Part shown: positions 47,452-58,303 of the stretch, in pieces
How the letters are laid out: each line of letters opens with the position of its first letter
Position numbering within the stretch: position 1 is the stretch's first letter
Assembly: GCA_028290405.1 (NCBI GenBank)
Contig: JAQGJX010000145.1
Span: forward strand, 1 to 64,000
Length of the DNA: 64,000 bases
Origin: Hyphomicrobiales bacterium
Lineage (GTDB): Bacteria; Pseudomonadota; Alphaproteobacteria; Rhizobiales; Beijerinckiaceae
Direction: 5' to 3'
The notes under the pieces: model-generated
The model's database searches: none
What the model was told of the DNA's origin: nothing
What the model saw: the letters and a program-made list of their open reading frames with translations, nothing else
Made by a program: the position numbers and the translations under genes

Positions 47452-47546
47452 CGGCTAAGAAGCAGAAGCTTGGTGAGCGCGCGCGCAGAGGTCCGCGCGG
47501 CGGAGCGCGTGACGATCTTCTGCGTGCGTGCGGCGCGATGGGCCAA
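47445..47546 (-). CDS. Putative leucine leader peptide (33 aa, ...LTKLLLLSRP)
   Basis: TTG start with upstream AGAGAGG; CTT CTG CTT CTT Leu run close to stop, upstream of leuA; start codon uncertain. Confidence 0.6.
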   Translation of the reverse strand: MAHRAARTQKIVTRSAARTSARALTKLLLLSRP

Positions 47547-47754
47547 GCGAACCTCTCTCGGCCGCCGGAGGCGGCCTGGACGGGTAGAGCTTCCATTCAT
47601 AAACGAGGAGCGCCGCCGCTGGCAAGGGAAACGATCGGCGCGGGCAAGATACGCCGATGCGCGCGGCGCCGCACACGCAAACCCGCCGTTACGGACCCGC
47701 TCCAGCTTTTAATTCCAATCGCCTCCCCTAGACTGCGCTGAGTCTCAGGAAAGC

Positions 47755-49836
47755 ATGATGAATTTGCAATCGGGGTTGAACGCGCGCCACAGGGAAAAGG
47801 TTCGGCCGGCCTTCTCTGCGCGCGCCTATCTGCTGGCGCTCGTGCTCGCTCTCGTCATCCCCGGCCTCATCTTCACCGGCTACGTGCTGATGCGCTTCGC
47901 CAGCGCCGAGCGGGCCCGCATCGAGGAGCAGGTGCAGACCGAGGCGCGCAATCTGTCGGGCGCGCTGGACCGGCGCATCGCGGGATTGATCGAGGCGCTG
48001 CGCGTGCTGGCGGCCTCGTCCGATTTCGAGAACGCCGACCTCGACGAGTTCCACAAGCGGGCCACCGAGGCCCGGGAGATCGTGGGGCGCAACATCGTTC
48101 TGCGCGGCGCGTCCGGCCAGCAACTCGTCAACGCCCGCATTCCCCGCGGAGCGGAGCTTCCCCGCCTGGTGCTGCCGGCCGACCAGCGCGCGCTCGCCGA
48201 ACGGCGCACCGTGGTGTCCGACGTGTTCCAGAGCCCGCTGGGCGGCCAGCGCATGGTGGCCATCATCGCGCCCATCATCCGCGCGAACGAACCGGCCTAT
48301 CTGCTGAGCCTCGCGCTGGAGTTGCAGGACGTGCGAAGCGCGCTCAGCGAGATGGGCGTGCCGGGAGACCACGTGGCGACGATTTTCGACGGCCGCGGCG
48401 TGCTCATCGCCCGTTCGCGGGACCATGCGCGCTACGCCGGCGCCTCCGAGCCGCAGGCGGTCTGGAAAGCGCAGTCCGGCGTCACCAGCGGGGTGGAGAG
48501 CGGTTTTGAACTCGACGGAGCTCCCGTGCTGCGGGCGTGGAACACGTCCGCGCTGACGAACTGGACGGTGACCGCCAGCGTGCCGCGCGAGACCGTGGAC
48601 ACGCCTGTGCGCCAGGCCCTGCTGGCGCTGGCGAGCGTGGGCGGCTTCACGTTGCTGGCGTCCGGCGTGCTGGCGTGGTCGGTCAGCGGCCGCATCTCGG
48701 GCGCGCTGCGGGAGCTTTCGTCGGCGGGGGCGGAGCTGGGCGCCCGGCGCGCCGTGCCGCCCATCCACACCCCGCTGGCGGACGCCAACGCCATCGGGGA
48801 GGCGCTGACCGGGGCCGGCCGCCGGTTGCAGGAATATGAAGCGCGCCTCGAGAAGGCGCTGGCTGCCGCGCGCATGTTCTCGTTCGAATGGACGCGGCAC
48901 GACGACGCCATCAGCCGCAGCGCCAGCGCCGCGGCGCTTCTGGGCATGCCGGCGAGCGTGGTGCAATACGGGTCGCGCGCGGAATTCCGCGCCCGCATCC
49001 ATCCCCAGGACCAGGAGCGCTTCTCGCGCATGGCCGGGGAGGCGACGTTGGAGCATCCCGAATACCGGGTCGAGTACCGTTATCTAAAGCCGGACGGCGA
49101 GCTCGTCTGGATGGAGACTTCGGGCTTCGCGGAGTTCGGGCCATCGGGCGAAGTGCTGCGCGTGACGGGATTCACGGCCGACGTCACCGCGCGCAAGCAG
49201 GCGGAAATCCGCCAATCGCTGCTGATGCGCGAGCTGCACCACCGGGTGAAGAACAACCTCGCCACAGTGCTGGCGGTCGCCAATCTCTCGGGGCGCAACG
49301 CCACGAGCCTCGACGACTACAAGCGCAAGCTGCGCGAGCGCATCCAGAGCATGGCCCGAAGCCATACGCTGCTGACCGAGAACGCCTTCCAGCGCGCGCC
49401 CCTCTCGCGGGTGCTGGCCAACGAGCTGGAGGCCTATGGCGACGCGGCGGGCGAGCGCGTGCAGATGGAGGGGCCGGACATCGAGCTGCCGGCGGAGGCC
49501 GCCGTGGCGCTCGGCATGGCGTTCCATGAGCTGGCCACCAACGCGGGCAAATACGGCTCGCTGTCGCACGAGGGCGGGCGGCTGATCGTGACGTGGACCG
49601 TGGAGAGCCAGCCGGGCCAGAAGCGCCTGCGCATCGTCTGGCGCGAGTGCGACGGCCCGCCGGTGGTCCCGCCCGAGCGCAGCGGCTTCGGCTCGCGGCT
49701 GCTGGAAAGCGTCATCGGCGGCCAGTTGCGCGGCCAGGTCGAGATGCATTTCGAGCCCAAGGGCCTGGTGGCCACCATCGAGGCGTTGCTGGACCAGGCC
49801 GACAGCCCGCAGGCGGACCCCGAGAAGGTCGCGTGA
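47755..49836 (+). CDS. Sensor histidine kinase, HWE/HisKA_2 family with extracytoplasmic sensor and PAS domain
   Basis: N-terminal TM, long periplasmic region, PAS, LLMRELHHRVKNNLATVLAVANLS and MAFHELATNAGKYGSLS. Confidence 0.9.
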   Translation: MMNLQSGLNARHREKVRPAFSARAYLLALVLALVIPGLIFTGYVLMRFASAERARIEEQVQTEARNLSGALDRRIAGLIEALRVLAASSDFENADLDEFHKRATEAREIVGRNIVLRGASGQQLVNARIPRGAELPRLVLPADQRALAERRTVVSDVFQSPLGGQRMVAIIAPIIRANEPAYLLSLALELQDVRSALSEMGVPGDHVATIFDGRGVLIARSRDHARYAGASEPQAVWKAQSGVTSGVESGFELDGAPVLRAWNTSALTNWTVTASVPRETVDTPVRQALLALASVGGFTLLASGVLAWSVSGRISGALRELSSAGAELGARRAVPPIHTPLADANAIGEALTGAGRRLQEYEARLEKALAAARMFSFEWTRHDDAISRSASAAALLGMPASVVQYGSRAEFRARIHPQDQERFSRMAGEATLEHPEYRVEYRYLKPDGELVWMETSGFAEFGPSGEVLRVTGFTADVTARKQAEIRQSLLMRELHHRVKNNLATVLAVANLSGRNATSLDDYKRKLRERIQSMARSHTLLTENAFQRAPLSRVLANELEAYGDAAGERVQMEGPDIELPAEAAVALGMAFHELATNAGKYGSLSHEGGRLIVTWTVESQPGQKRLRIVWRECDGPPVVPPERSGFGSRLLESVIGGQLRGQVEMHFEPKGLVATIEALLDQADSPQADPEKVA

Positions 49837-49878
49837 TCCGCCGCGTCCTCCCTGTCGTCAGGAAGGACGCCCGCTCCC

Positions 49879-50880
49879 CTACTCCGCCGTGACGGACGCC
49901 TCGCGCAGCAGTTTCGTCCAGCGCTCGACGTCGGCGCGCACGAGTTTCTCCGTCTCGTCGGGCGAGAGCTTCAGCACCCGCCCGCCGGATTTGGCGAACA
50001 GCTCCGAGACTTCCGGACGGGCCAGCACGGCCGCCAGATCGGCGCGCAGCTTCGCCACGATGGGCGCCGGCGTGGCGGCCGGCGCGAACAGGCCGAACCA
50101 GCTTTCCATGTCGAGCGGGGCGACGCCCGTCTCCATCACGCTCGGCACGTCCGGGTGGAAGGACTGGCGATCCTTCGAGGACACCGCGAGCGCGCGCACG
50201 GAGCCTGCCTCCACCTGCGGGCGGGCGGTGGACGAGATGTCGAAGAACAGGTCGACGCGACCGCCCAGCACGTCCTGATAAGCCGCCTGCGCGCCGCGAT
50301 AGGGCACGTGGGTCAGCTTCACGCCTGCGAGCTTCTCGGTGACCGCCATGGCGATGTGCTGGCCGGTGCCCCGGCCCGCGGACGCATAGGTGACCTTTTC
50401 GGGATTGGCCTGCGCGTAGGCCATCAGCTCCTTCAGGTCCTTCTGCGGCAGGTCCTTGCGGGCGACCAGCGTGTAGGACCACGTCACCGCGAGCCCGATG
50501 GGCGTGAAGTCCTTGAGCGGATCGTAGGGGAGCTTGTCGTACATGCCCGGGTTCAGGGCGATGTTGGAGAGCGCGCCTAGCAGCAGGGTGTAGCCGTCCG
50601 GCGCCGCCTTGGCGGCCGCCTCCGTGCCCACCAGCGTGCCTGCGCCGGTGCGGTTCTCCACCACGATCGGCTGGCCCACCAGCGGCCCCATGCGGTCCGC
50701 GAGGATGCGCGCCACGGTGTCGAAGCCGCCGCCCGCAGGCTGCGGGACGATGAGGCGGATCGGCTTGTCGGGCCAGCCCTGGGGGACCGATTGCGCGTGC
50801 GCCGCCGTCGCGAAGGCGGCGAGGCCGGTGAGCGCCAGCGCGACGAACGTCGATGCGATAGGCGAAGAAGCCCGTTCCAT
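49879..50880 (-). CDS. Bug/TctC family substrate-binding protein
   Basis: GWPDKPIRLIVPQPAGGGFDTVARILADRMGPLVGQPIVVENRTGAGTLVGTEAAAKAAPDGYTLLLG. Confidence 0.92.
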   Translation of the reverse strand: MERASSPIASTFVALALTGLAAFATAAHAQSVPQGWPDKPIRLIVPQPAGGGFDTVARILADRMGPLVGQPIVVENRTGAGTLVGTEAAAKAAPDGYTLLLGALSNIALNPGMYDKLPYDPLKDFTPIGLAVTWSYTLVARKDLPQKDLKELMAYAQANPEKVTYASAGRGTGQHIAMAVTEKLAGVKLTHVPYRGAQAAYQDVLGGRVDLFFDISSTARPQVEAGSVRALAVSSKDRQSFHPDVPSVMETGVAPLDMESWFGLFAPAATPAPIVAKLRADLAAVLARPEVSELFAKSGGRVLKLSPDETEKLVRADVERWTKLLREASVTAE

Positions 50881-51034
50881 GCGTGTGTCCCCTCTTTGGA
50901 AGCGCTCTTGCGGCCTTCCCGGGCGGCGACATTACGGCCTCTGCGGGCAAGCGCCAAGCGGGCGGGGAACGTTGAGCGCGGCTTGTTCATCGCTTAGGGT
51001 CGGGAACAGATTCGCGCGACGCAGGAGCCCGGCC

Positions 51035-51388
51035 TTGAAGCTTTTCGCCCCTCTCTTCTTCGCCGGCATGGCCGCGGGCCTTCTGGCCGGATGCAACACG
51101 ACGCAGCCGCAGGCCGTCGCCAGCGCGCCCGCCGCCTCGTCCGCGGGCGCGGGCGTCACGCCCTCCGGTTTCCGCCTGCCGGAAGGCGCGGGCTGCACGG
51201 GCGACGTCGCGCGCTGGCAGGCCATCCAGGACAACGACCTGCAAACCGGCCACGTCACGCAAGCGGTGCACGCCGCCATCAAGCGCGAGATCGAAGCCGC
51301 CGCCTCCGCCTGCGCGGCAGGGCAATCGGCGCAGGCGAGCGCCATGGTGCGCGCCAGCCGCGCCCGGCACGGTTATCCGGGCGGCTGA
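51035..51388 (+). CDS. Small lipoprotein, hypothetical
   Basis: TTG start KLFAPLFFAGMAAGLLAGCNTTQ lipobox; GCAGGAG upstream. Confidence 0.65.
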   Translation: MKLFAPLFFAGMAAGLLAGCNTTQPQAVASAPAASSAGAGVTPSGFRLPEGAGCTGDVARWQAIQDNDLQTGHVTQAVHAAIKREIEAAASACAAGQSAQASAMVRASRARHGYPGG

Positions 51389-52107
51389 AACCAGCCCTCC
51401 GCCAGCGCGCGCTCAAGATAGGCTGTCGTGAACCCCGGCATGGCGTCCGGCAGCAGATCCGCAGGTGTGCGCACCACATGCACGCCCGACAGTTCCGGCT
51501 CTTTCTCGCCCGCCAGAAACGCCTCGATCCGCGCCGCCAGCGCGTCCGTCCCCAGCGGCGAGCGCACGATCTTCATGCAGGCCACGCGAGCGCCCTCGAA
51601 CACCACGGTCCAGCCCGGCTCGCATTGCGCGTCGGGGGGCGCGACGCCCGTCTCCTCGGCCAGTTCGCGCAGCACGCTGCCCGCCAGATCGACGGCGCCG
51701 CCGCGCACGTCGTCCATGTCGGGCGTGCCGCAGGGAAAATAGACGCGGCCCGCATTGGCCGTGTGCGCCCCCATCTCGCCCAGCGCCGCGTGCCCGTCCG
51801 CCGAGACCAGCACGGCGGCCGCAAAGCAATTGCGGATCGCCGGATCGGGAAAGCCGAAGTCTCGGAAGGCGAGGAAATTGCGGAAGTTCGTCGAGAAGTG
51901 GCGGGTGGCCAGCACGCGCGCGCCCGCGCGCTCCTCGATGCGCCAATCGTCCATCAGCAGCACGCGCCCGTCGAACATGCCTGGCCGGTCGCGCGTGGCG
52001 GCGCGCCAGTGCGCGTCGATCTCCGCCGCCCGGTCGCTCGCAAAGGCCCAGTGGCGCTCGTGGTAACGGCTCTCGATGGCGTCCACGGTCTCAAATTCGA
52101 TCTTCAT
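51373..52107 (-). CDS. NUDIX hydrolase family protein
   Basis: GGAVDLAGSVLRELAEETGVAPPDAQ resembles Nudix box. Confidence 0.75.
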   Translation of the reverse strand: MKIEFETVDAIESRYHERHWAFASDRAAEIDAHWRAATRDRPGMFDGRVLLMDDWRIEERAGARVLATRHFSTNFRNFLAFRDFGFPDPAIRNCFAAAVLVSADGHAALGEMGAHTANAGRVYFPCGTPDMDDVRGGAVDLAGSVLRELAEETGVAPPDAQCEPGWTVVFEGARVACMKIVRSPLGTDALAARIEAFLAGEKEPELSGVHVVRTPADLLPDAMPGFTTAYLERALAEGWFQPPG

Positions 52108-53024
52108 ATTTCCAGCACGCCTTCCATGACCAGCACCGCCGCGCCGCCGATGGAGGCGGCTGCAAGGCGGCCCTGCCGCACGTTCATTCCCAGCGTGACG
52201 AGGCTTGGGCGACCCATGGCGTAGCCCTGCTCGATCAGCAGCGCGTGCTCCCCGTCCTCAGGGCTCTCATAGGCCATGCAAGGGCCCGCGAAAGCCGCAG
52301 CGGCGGCGCCGGTCGCCGGGTCCTCGGCGATGCCCAGCGACGGGGCGAACATGCGCGCGTGCACATGATGGCCCTCTTCGGCGACGTCGTTGGCGTAGAG
52401 ATAGACGGCGGGATGGTCCGCGGGGCCGATCTCGCCCCACGCGCTCATGTCCGGCCGCGCGCGCGTCACCGCGTCGCGCGTCGCGAGCGGCACGAAGGTG
52501 AATCCGACGCCGGCGGACCAGACGCTGGGCTCATGGGCGCCGAACCCGATGTCGCTCTCGCGCAGCGACAAGGCGCGGGCCAGCGCCGCGCGCGAGGGCG
52601 CGGGCCCTAACTCTTCGGGCAGGCGCGGCAGGTCGAAACTCGCGCGCGCGCTGCGACGGCCGGTCCCGGCCTTGGGGCCGCGCACCGAGCAGCGCACAAG
52701 ACCCACCTCCTCCTCCAGCACCACGTCGACGCCATGGCTGCCGAGATAGTCGCGCGCGTCCAGCAGCCCGATGAGCACGGCGGCGCCGATGGTGGGGTGC
52801 CCGGCGAAGGGAAGTTCGCGCGTGGGTGTGAAGATGCGCGCGCGCGCCGTGTTCACGGGGTCGGACGAGCGGCACAGGAACACGGTCTCCGACAGCGCGA
52901 ACTCGCGCGCGATGGCCTGCATGCGCTGCGCGTCGAGGCCGTCGCAGTCGCGCACCACCGCCAGCGGATTGCCCGCGAAGGGCGTCGTGGTGAAAACGTC
53001 GAGCGTGTAGAAATTCAGGCGCAT
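52104..53024 (-). CDS. PhzF family isomerase/epimerase
   Basis: NFYTLDVFTTTPFAGNPLAVV, REFALSETVFLC, RIFTPTRELPFAGHPTIG, EDPATGAAAAAFAG. Confidence 0.92.
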   Translation of the reverse strand: MRLNFYTLDVFTTTPFAGNPLAVVRDCDGLDAQRMQAIAREFALSETVFLCRSSDPVNTARARIFTPTRELPFAGHPTIGAAVLIGLLDARDYLGSHGVDVVLEEEVGLVRCSVRGPKAGTGRRSARASFDLPRLPEELGPAPSRAALARALSLRESDIGFGAHEPSVWSAGVGFTFVPLATRDAVTRARPDMSAWGEIGPADHPAVYLYANDVAEEGHHVHARMFAPSLGIAEDPATGAAAAAFAGPCMAYESPEDGEHALLIEQGYAMGRPSLVTLGMNVRQGRLAAASIGGAAVLVMEGVLEI

Positions 53025-53076
53025 GCGTGCGGTGGGCTCCGGTTGCGCCTGCATCATAGGCGCGACGGCCGCGCGC

Positions 53077-53763
53077 TCAAGCAGTTCCCACGGCCATGTA
53101 TTGCGCCCCCAGGGGCGCAGCCGAGAGCCAGCGCTCAAGGGCGCGAAGCGGGCGGGCGTCGAACGGAAACAGCAGGAAATGGCTGGCGCGCACGTTCCTC
53201 AGCCCCGCGCCGCGCAGCAGCGCCTTTGCGCGCCCCGCGCGCAGCAGCACGGCGTCCGCGTCGAAGGGGCAACGCAGCACCGCAAGCCGCGTCAGGGGAT
53301 TGAACGGATTGTGCTCGATGACGCACACAAGGCCGCCCGGCCGGGCGACGCGGCGCAGTTCGGCGACATACGCGGCCCACTGGGCCGGAAGCACGTGATG
53401 CACGACGCAGACGGTGAGCACGACGTCGAAACGCCCGTCCGCATAGGGAAGCCTCACGCCGTCATAGGCCTGATAGCTCACGTCCGGCTGGTTGACGCGC
53501 GCCTGCGCGATGCTGTCGTGCGAGACGTCGACGCCATGCAGTTCGTCGAACAGGCCGGCGAGATACGGGTGCATGGCGCCCACCCCGCAGCCGGCGTCGA
53601 GCGCCCTGCCCCCGGCGCCGGGGCCCAGACGCGCCGCCATCTCGTCGCGCAGGACGTTCACCTTGGCGCGCAGAAAGAAGCTGTGCGGCAAGCCTGAAAA
53701 CGAAACGGACGACTGGACGGCGTCGCCATAGGCGCCGCTGTAAGCGTCGAAGGTTTGCGTCAT
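53077..53763 (-). CDS. Class I SAM-dependent methyltransferase
   Basis: GGRALDAGCGVGAMHPYLAGL; GRFDVVLTVCVVHHV. Confidence 0.87.
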   Translation of the reverse strand: MTQTFDAYSGAYGDAVQSSVSFSGLPHSFFLRAKVNVLRDEMAARLGPGAGGRALDAGCGVGAMHPYLAGLFDELHGVDVSHDSIAQARVNQPDVSYQAYDGVRLPYADGRFDVVLTVCVVHHVLPAQWAAYVAELRRVARPGGLVCVIEHNPFNPLTRLAVLRCPFDADAVLLRAGRAKALLRGAGLRNVRASHFLLFPFDARPLRALERWLSAAPLGAQYMAVGTA

Positions 53764-53884
53764 GCCGGGCCCCTTGCTGGCCAAGCCATAGATGCTGCAT
53801 GGTTAAAGAACAGTGACGCGCGCCCGAACGAAAACGGCCGCGCGCATCGCTGCGCACGGCCGTCCCGATCGCGCGAAGCGATGC

Positions 53885-55009
<1,125 letters not shown>

Positions 55010-55075
55010 TCAAAGGGAGTCTGTCGTTTCCGGCCCCCGGGGGGCTCGCGCGGGAGAAATCCCCCGCAAAATCGT

Positions 55076-55675
55076 TCAGGGCTCGGCCAGCATGGGCCAG
55101 AGCGAGGCGGCCAGCAGCGCCGCCATCGTCCAGTTGAACGGCCGCACCGCGCGCGGGTCCCGCAGGAGCTTGCGCAGGCCGCTGCCGAACAGCGTCCAGG
55201 TCGCCGTGGAGGCGACGGACGCCAGCGTGGCGACGCCCACCAGCACGCCCAGCGTAAGCGCGAAGGCCTCCGGCCTCGTGAAGGCCGCAACGGCGCTGAT
55301 GGCCAGCAGAACGCCCTTGGCGTTGATCCACTGGAACGCCGCCGCCTGCCAGAAGGTCATGGGCGCGCCCATCTGGCCGCCCTCGCCCGCCGGGCCGGAC
55401 GTGGCGACCTTCCAGGCCAGCCACAGCAGATAGACAGCGCCTGCGATCTTCAGCGCGCCGTATGCCCATGGCAGGCGCGTGAAGACGCCCCCCAGCCCCA
55501 CGCCCATGACGGCGAGCAGGAAGGAATAGCCCACGAGCACGCCCGCCATGTGCGGCAGCGTGCGCCTGAACCCGAAGTTCACCCCGGAGGCCAGCAGCAT
55601 CAGGTTGTTGGGCCCCGGGGTCATGGAGCCCGCAAAGCAGAAGGCGGCGACGGCGGCCAGCGACTCTGGGCTCAT
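55076..55675 (-). CDS. LysE family translocator
   Basis: AFCFAGSMTPGPNNLMLLASGVNFGFRRTLPHMAGV. Confidence 0.92.
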   Translation of the reverse strand: MSPESLAAVAAFCFAGSMTPGPNNLMLLASGVNFGFRRTLPHMAGVLVGYSFLLAVMGVGLGGVFTRLPWAYGALKIAGAVYLLWLAWKVATSGPAGEGGQMGAPMTFWQAAAFQWINAKGVLLAISAVAAFTRPEAFALTLGVLVGVATLASVASTATWTLFGSGLRKLLRDPRAVRPFNWTMAALLAASLWPMLAEP

Positions 55676-55687
55676 GGGCGCCCTCGC

Positions 55688-56254
55688 TCAGCTCGGGTCG
55701 GCGCCGCGCGAGATCGCCGCGACGCCGGTGCGCGACAGCTCCACGAGGCCGAGCGGGCGCATGATCTCGACGAAATCGTCGATCTTCTGCGGCGCGCCGG
55801 TCAGCTCGAAGATGAAGCTCTCGGTGGTGGCGTCCACCACCTTCGCCTTGAACGCGTCGCCCAGGCGCAGCGCCTCCACCCGGTTCTCGCCCTTGCCGCG
55901 CACCTTGATCATCGCCAGCTCGCGCTCGATGGCGCGCCCGTGGAGCGTGAGGTCCGTGACCTTGTGGATGGGCACGATGCGCTCGAGCTGATGGCTGATC
56001 TGCTCGATGGATTCGGGCGAGCCGGTGGTGACGATGGTGATGCGCGACCAGCGCTCGACGTGCGCCACCTCGGCGACCGTGAGGCTCTCGATATTGTAGC
56101 CGCGGCCGGAGAACAGGCCGACGACGCGCGCCAGCACGCCGGGCTCGTTGTCCACCAGGACGCTGAGGGTGTGGCGCTCGGTGTTGGTCTTGCCGGCGGA
56201 CGAGGAATAGGGAGACAGGGCTGCGATGGCGTTCATCGGGATGTTTCCGTTCAT
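55688..56254 (-). CDS. ilvH: Acetolactate synthase small subunit
   Basis: HTLSVLVDNEPGVLARVVGLFSGRGYNIESLTVAEV ACT domain. Confidence 0.95.
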   Translation of the reverse strand: MNGNIPMNAIAALSPYSSSAGKTNTERHTLSVLVDNEPGVLARVVGLFSGRGYNIESLTVAEVAHVERWSRITIVTTGSPESIEQISHQLERIVPIHKVTDLTLHGRAIERELAMIKVRGKGENRVEALRLGDAFKAKVVDATTESFIFELTGAPQKIDDFVEIMRPLGLVELSRTGVAAISRGADPS

Positions 56255-56298
56255 AAAGGTTCTGTGGTCGCGAAGGCTGATCGTCTCAGCTCCCGCTT

Positions 56299-56384
56299 CC
56301 CCGGACGCAAAGCGATCCGGGGTCCAGAGCCCGGAGTGCGCTCCAGCGGCTCTGGATCCCGGGTTCCGCTTCGCGGCCCCGGGA
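56299..56384. repeat. Three-hairpin intergenic repeat element between ilvH and ilvI
   Basis: CCCCGGA/TCCGGGG; TCCAGAGCC/GGCTCTGGA; TCCCGGG/CCCGGGA with inner CCGC/GCGG. Confidence 0.7.
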
Positions 56385-56410
56385 AAGTGGAGGGGCCAAG
56401 GCCCTGAAAC

Positions 56411-58183
56411 TCACACCAGCATCTTGCCCTTCTCGTCGATGATGGAGCCCATCTCGATGCCGGCGTCGTCGGCCAGATCGAGCAGGATCATCTCGTTGTG
56501 CGCCTTGCCCGACGGAATCATCGGGAAGCAGTTCTCTTCCTTGGCGACGACGCAATCGAAGATCACCGCGCCCGGATAGTCGATCATCTCCTGGATGGCG
56601 CGGTCGAGGTCCGCGGGGTCTTCGCAGCGGATGCCGTGGGCCCCGTAAGCTTCCGCCAGCTTCACGAAATCAGGCAGCGCGTCGGAATAGCTTTCCGAAT
56701 AGCGGCCTCCGTGCAGCAGTTCCTGCCACTGGCGCACCATGCCCATGTAGGAATTGTTGAGGATGAAGATCTTCACCGGCAGGCGATACTGCTTGGCGGT
56801 GCTCATCTCCTGGATGTTCATCAGGATGGACGCCTCGCCGGCGATGTCGATGACCAGCGCGTCCTTGTGCGCCATCTGCACCCCCACGGCGGCCGGCAGG
56901 CCATAGCCCATGGTGCCAAGCCCGCCGGAGGTCATCCAGCGGTTGGGCTGCTCGAAGTGGTAGTGCTGGGCCGCCCACATCTGGTGCTGTCCGACCTCCG
57001 TCGTGATGTAGGTGTCGCGGTCCTTCGTCAGTTCATAGAGCCGCTGCACCGCATGCTGCGGCTTGATGACGTCCGCCGAATTGCGGAAGCCCAGCGACTT
57101 GCGCTCGCGCCACTTGTCGATCTGCTTCCACCAGTCCTTCAGCGCGGCTGCGTCCGGCTTCTTCGCCTCGCTGCGCCACAGGCGGACCATGTCCTCGAGC
57201 ACGTGGGCGCAATCGCCGATGATGCCAAGGTCGATGAGCACGTTCTTGTTGATCGACGAGGGATCGATGTCGATGTGGATCTTCTTGGAGCCTGGCGAGA
57301 ACGCGTCGAGGCGCCCGGTGATGCGGTCGTCGAAGCGCGCCCCGACGGCGATCATGAGATCGCAATCGTGCATCGTATGGTTGGCCTCGTAGGTGCCGTG
57401 CATGCCCAGCATGCCGAGCCAGTTCTCGCCGGACGCGGGATACGCCCCAAGGCCCATGAGGGTCGAGGTGACCGGGAAGCCCGTGAGCGCCACCAGTTCG
57501 CGCAGCAGTTCGGACGCCTGCGGCCCGGAGTTGATGACGCCGCCGCCCGTGTAGAACACGGGACGCTTGGCGGCGGCCATCATCTCGACCGCTTCGCGCA
57601 CCTTCGCCATGTCGCCCTTGAGGCGGGGCTGGTAGGTCTTGTGCTGCACGTTCTTCTGCATCGTGTAGACGCCGGTGGCGAACTGCACGTCCTTGGGCAG
57701 ATCGATGACGACCGGGCCCGGACGGCCGCTGCGGGCGACGTAGAAGGCCTCATGCAGGATGCGCGGCAGGTCCTCGATGGAGCGCACGAGGTAATTGTGC
57801 TTCGTGCAATGGCGCGTGATGCCGACCGTGTCGCATTCCTGGAACGCGTCCGAGCCGATGAGATGGGTCGGCACCTGGCCGGTGAGGCAGACAAGCGGGA
57901 TGGAATCCATCAGCGCGTCGGTGAGGCCCGTGATGGCGTTCGTCGCGCCAGGACCGGAGGTGACCAGCAGCACGCCGACCTTGCCGGTGGAGCGGGCGTA
58001 GCCCTCCGCCGCATGGGCCGCGCCCTGCTCGTGGCGCACCAGGACGTGCTTGACCGAGTCCTGCTGGAAGAGGGCGTCGTAGATCGGCAGCACCGCGCCG
58101 CCGGGGTAGCCGAACAACGTGTCCACGCCCTGGTCCCGAAGGGCCTGGACCACCATTTCCGCGCCGGTCATCTGCTTGGACAT
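56411..58183 (-). CDS. ilvI: Acetolactate synthase large subunit (biosynthetic)
   Basis: MTGAEMVVQALRDQGVDTLFGYPGGAVLPIYDALF; TPP-binding C-terminal; start at MSKQMTG rather than the ORF-track 58288. Confidence 0.95.
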   Translation of the reverse strand: MSKQMTGAEMVVQALRDQGVDTLFGYPGGAVLPIYDALFQQDSVKHVLVRHEQGAAHAAEGYARSTGKVGVLLVTSGPGATNAITGLTDALMDSIPLVCLTGQVPTHLIGSDAFQECDTVGITRHCTKHNYLVRSIEDLPRILHEAFYVARSGRPGPVVIDLPKDVQFATGVYTMQKNVQHKTYQPRLKGDMAKVREAVEMMAAAKRPVFYTGGGVINSGPQASELLRELVALTGFPVTSTLMGLGAYPASGENWLGMLGMHGTYEANHTMHDCDLMIAVGARFDDRITGRLDAFSPGSKKIHIDIDPSSINKNVLIDLGIIGDCAHVLEDMVRLWRSEAKKPDAAALKDWWKQIDKWRERKSLGFRNSADVIKPQHAVQRLYELTKDRDTYITTEVGQHQMWAAQHYHFEQPNRWMTSGGLGTMGYGLPAAVGVQMAHKDALVIDIAGEASILMNIQEMSTAKQYRLPVKIFILNNSYMGMVRQWQELLHGGRYSESYSDALPDFVKLAEAYGAHGIRCEDPADLDRAIQEMIDYPGAVIFDCVVAKEENCFPMIPSGKAHNEMILLDLADDAGIEMGSIIDEKGKMLV

Positions 58184-58251
58184 GTCTTCGTCTCCGTCTC
58201 GCGTCGTGTGAGCTTTGCTCTGCCTTGCGTCTGTTCTGGAATTTCGGCAAC

Positions 58252-58274
58252 AAAAAAGGCCCTCTGAGGGGCCT
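58252..58274 (-). terminator. ilvI leader attenuator terminator hairpin
   Basis: Minus AGGCCC-CTCAGA-GGGCCT followed by TTTTTT, between leader peptide and ilvI. Confidence 0.82.
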
Positions 58275-58303
58275 CGGTCGCGCGCCATTGCGGAGATCCG
58301 GCC

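Noticed and set aside
58184-58288. ilvI start at 58288
   Set aside because: Would translate through the U-tract terminator; MSKQMTGAEM at 58183 fits family N-termini.
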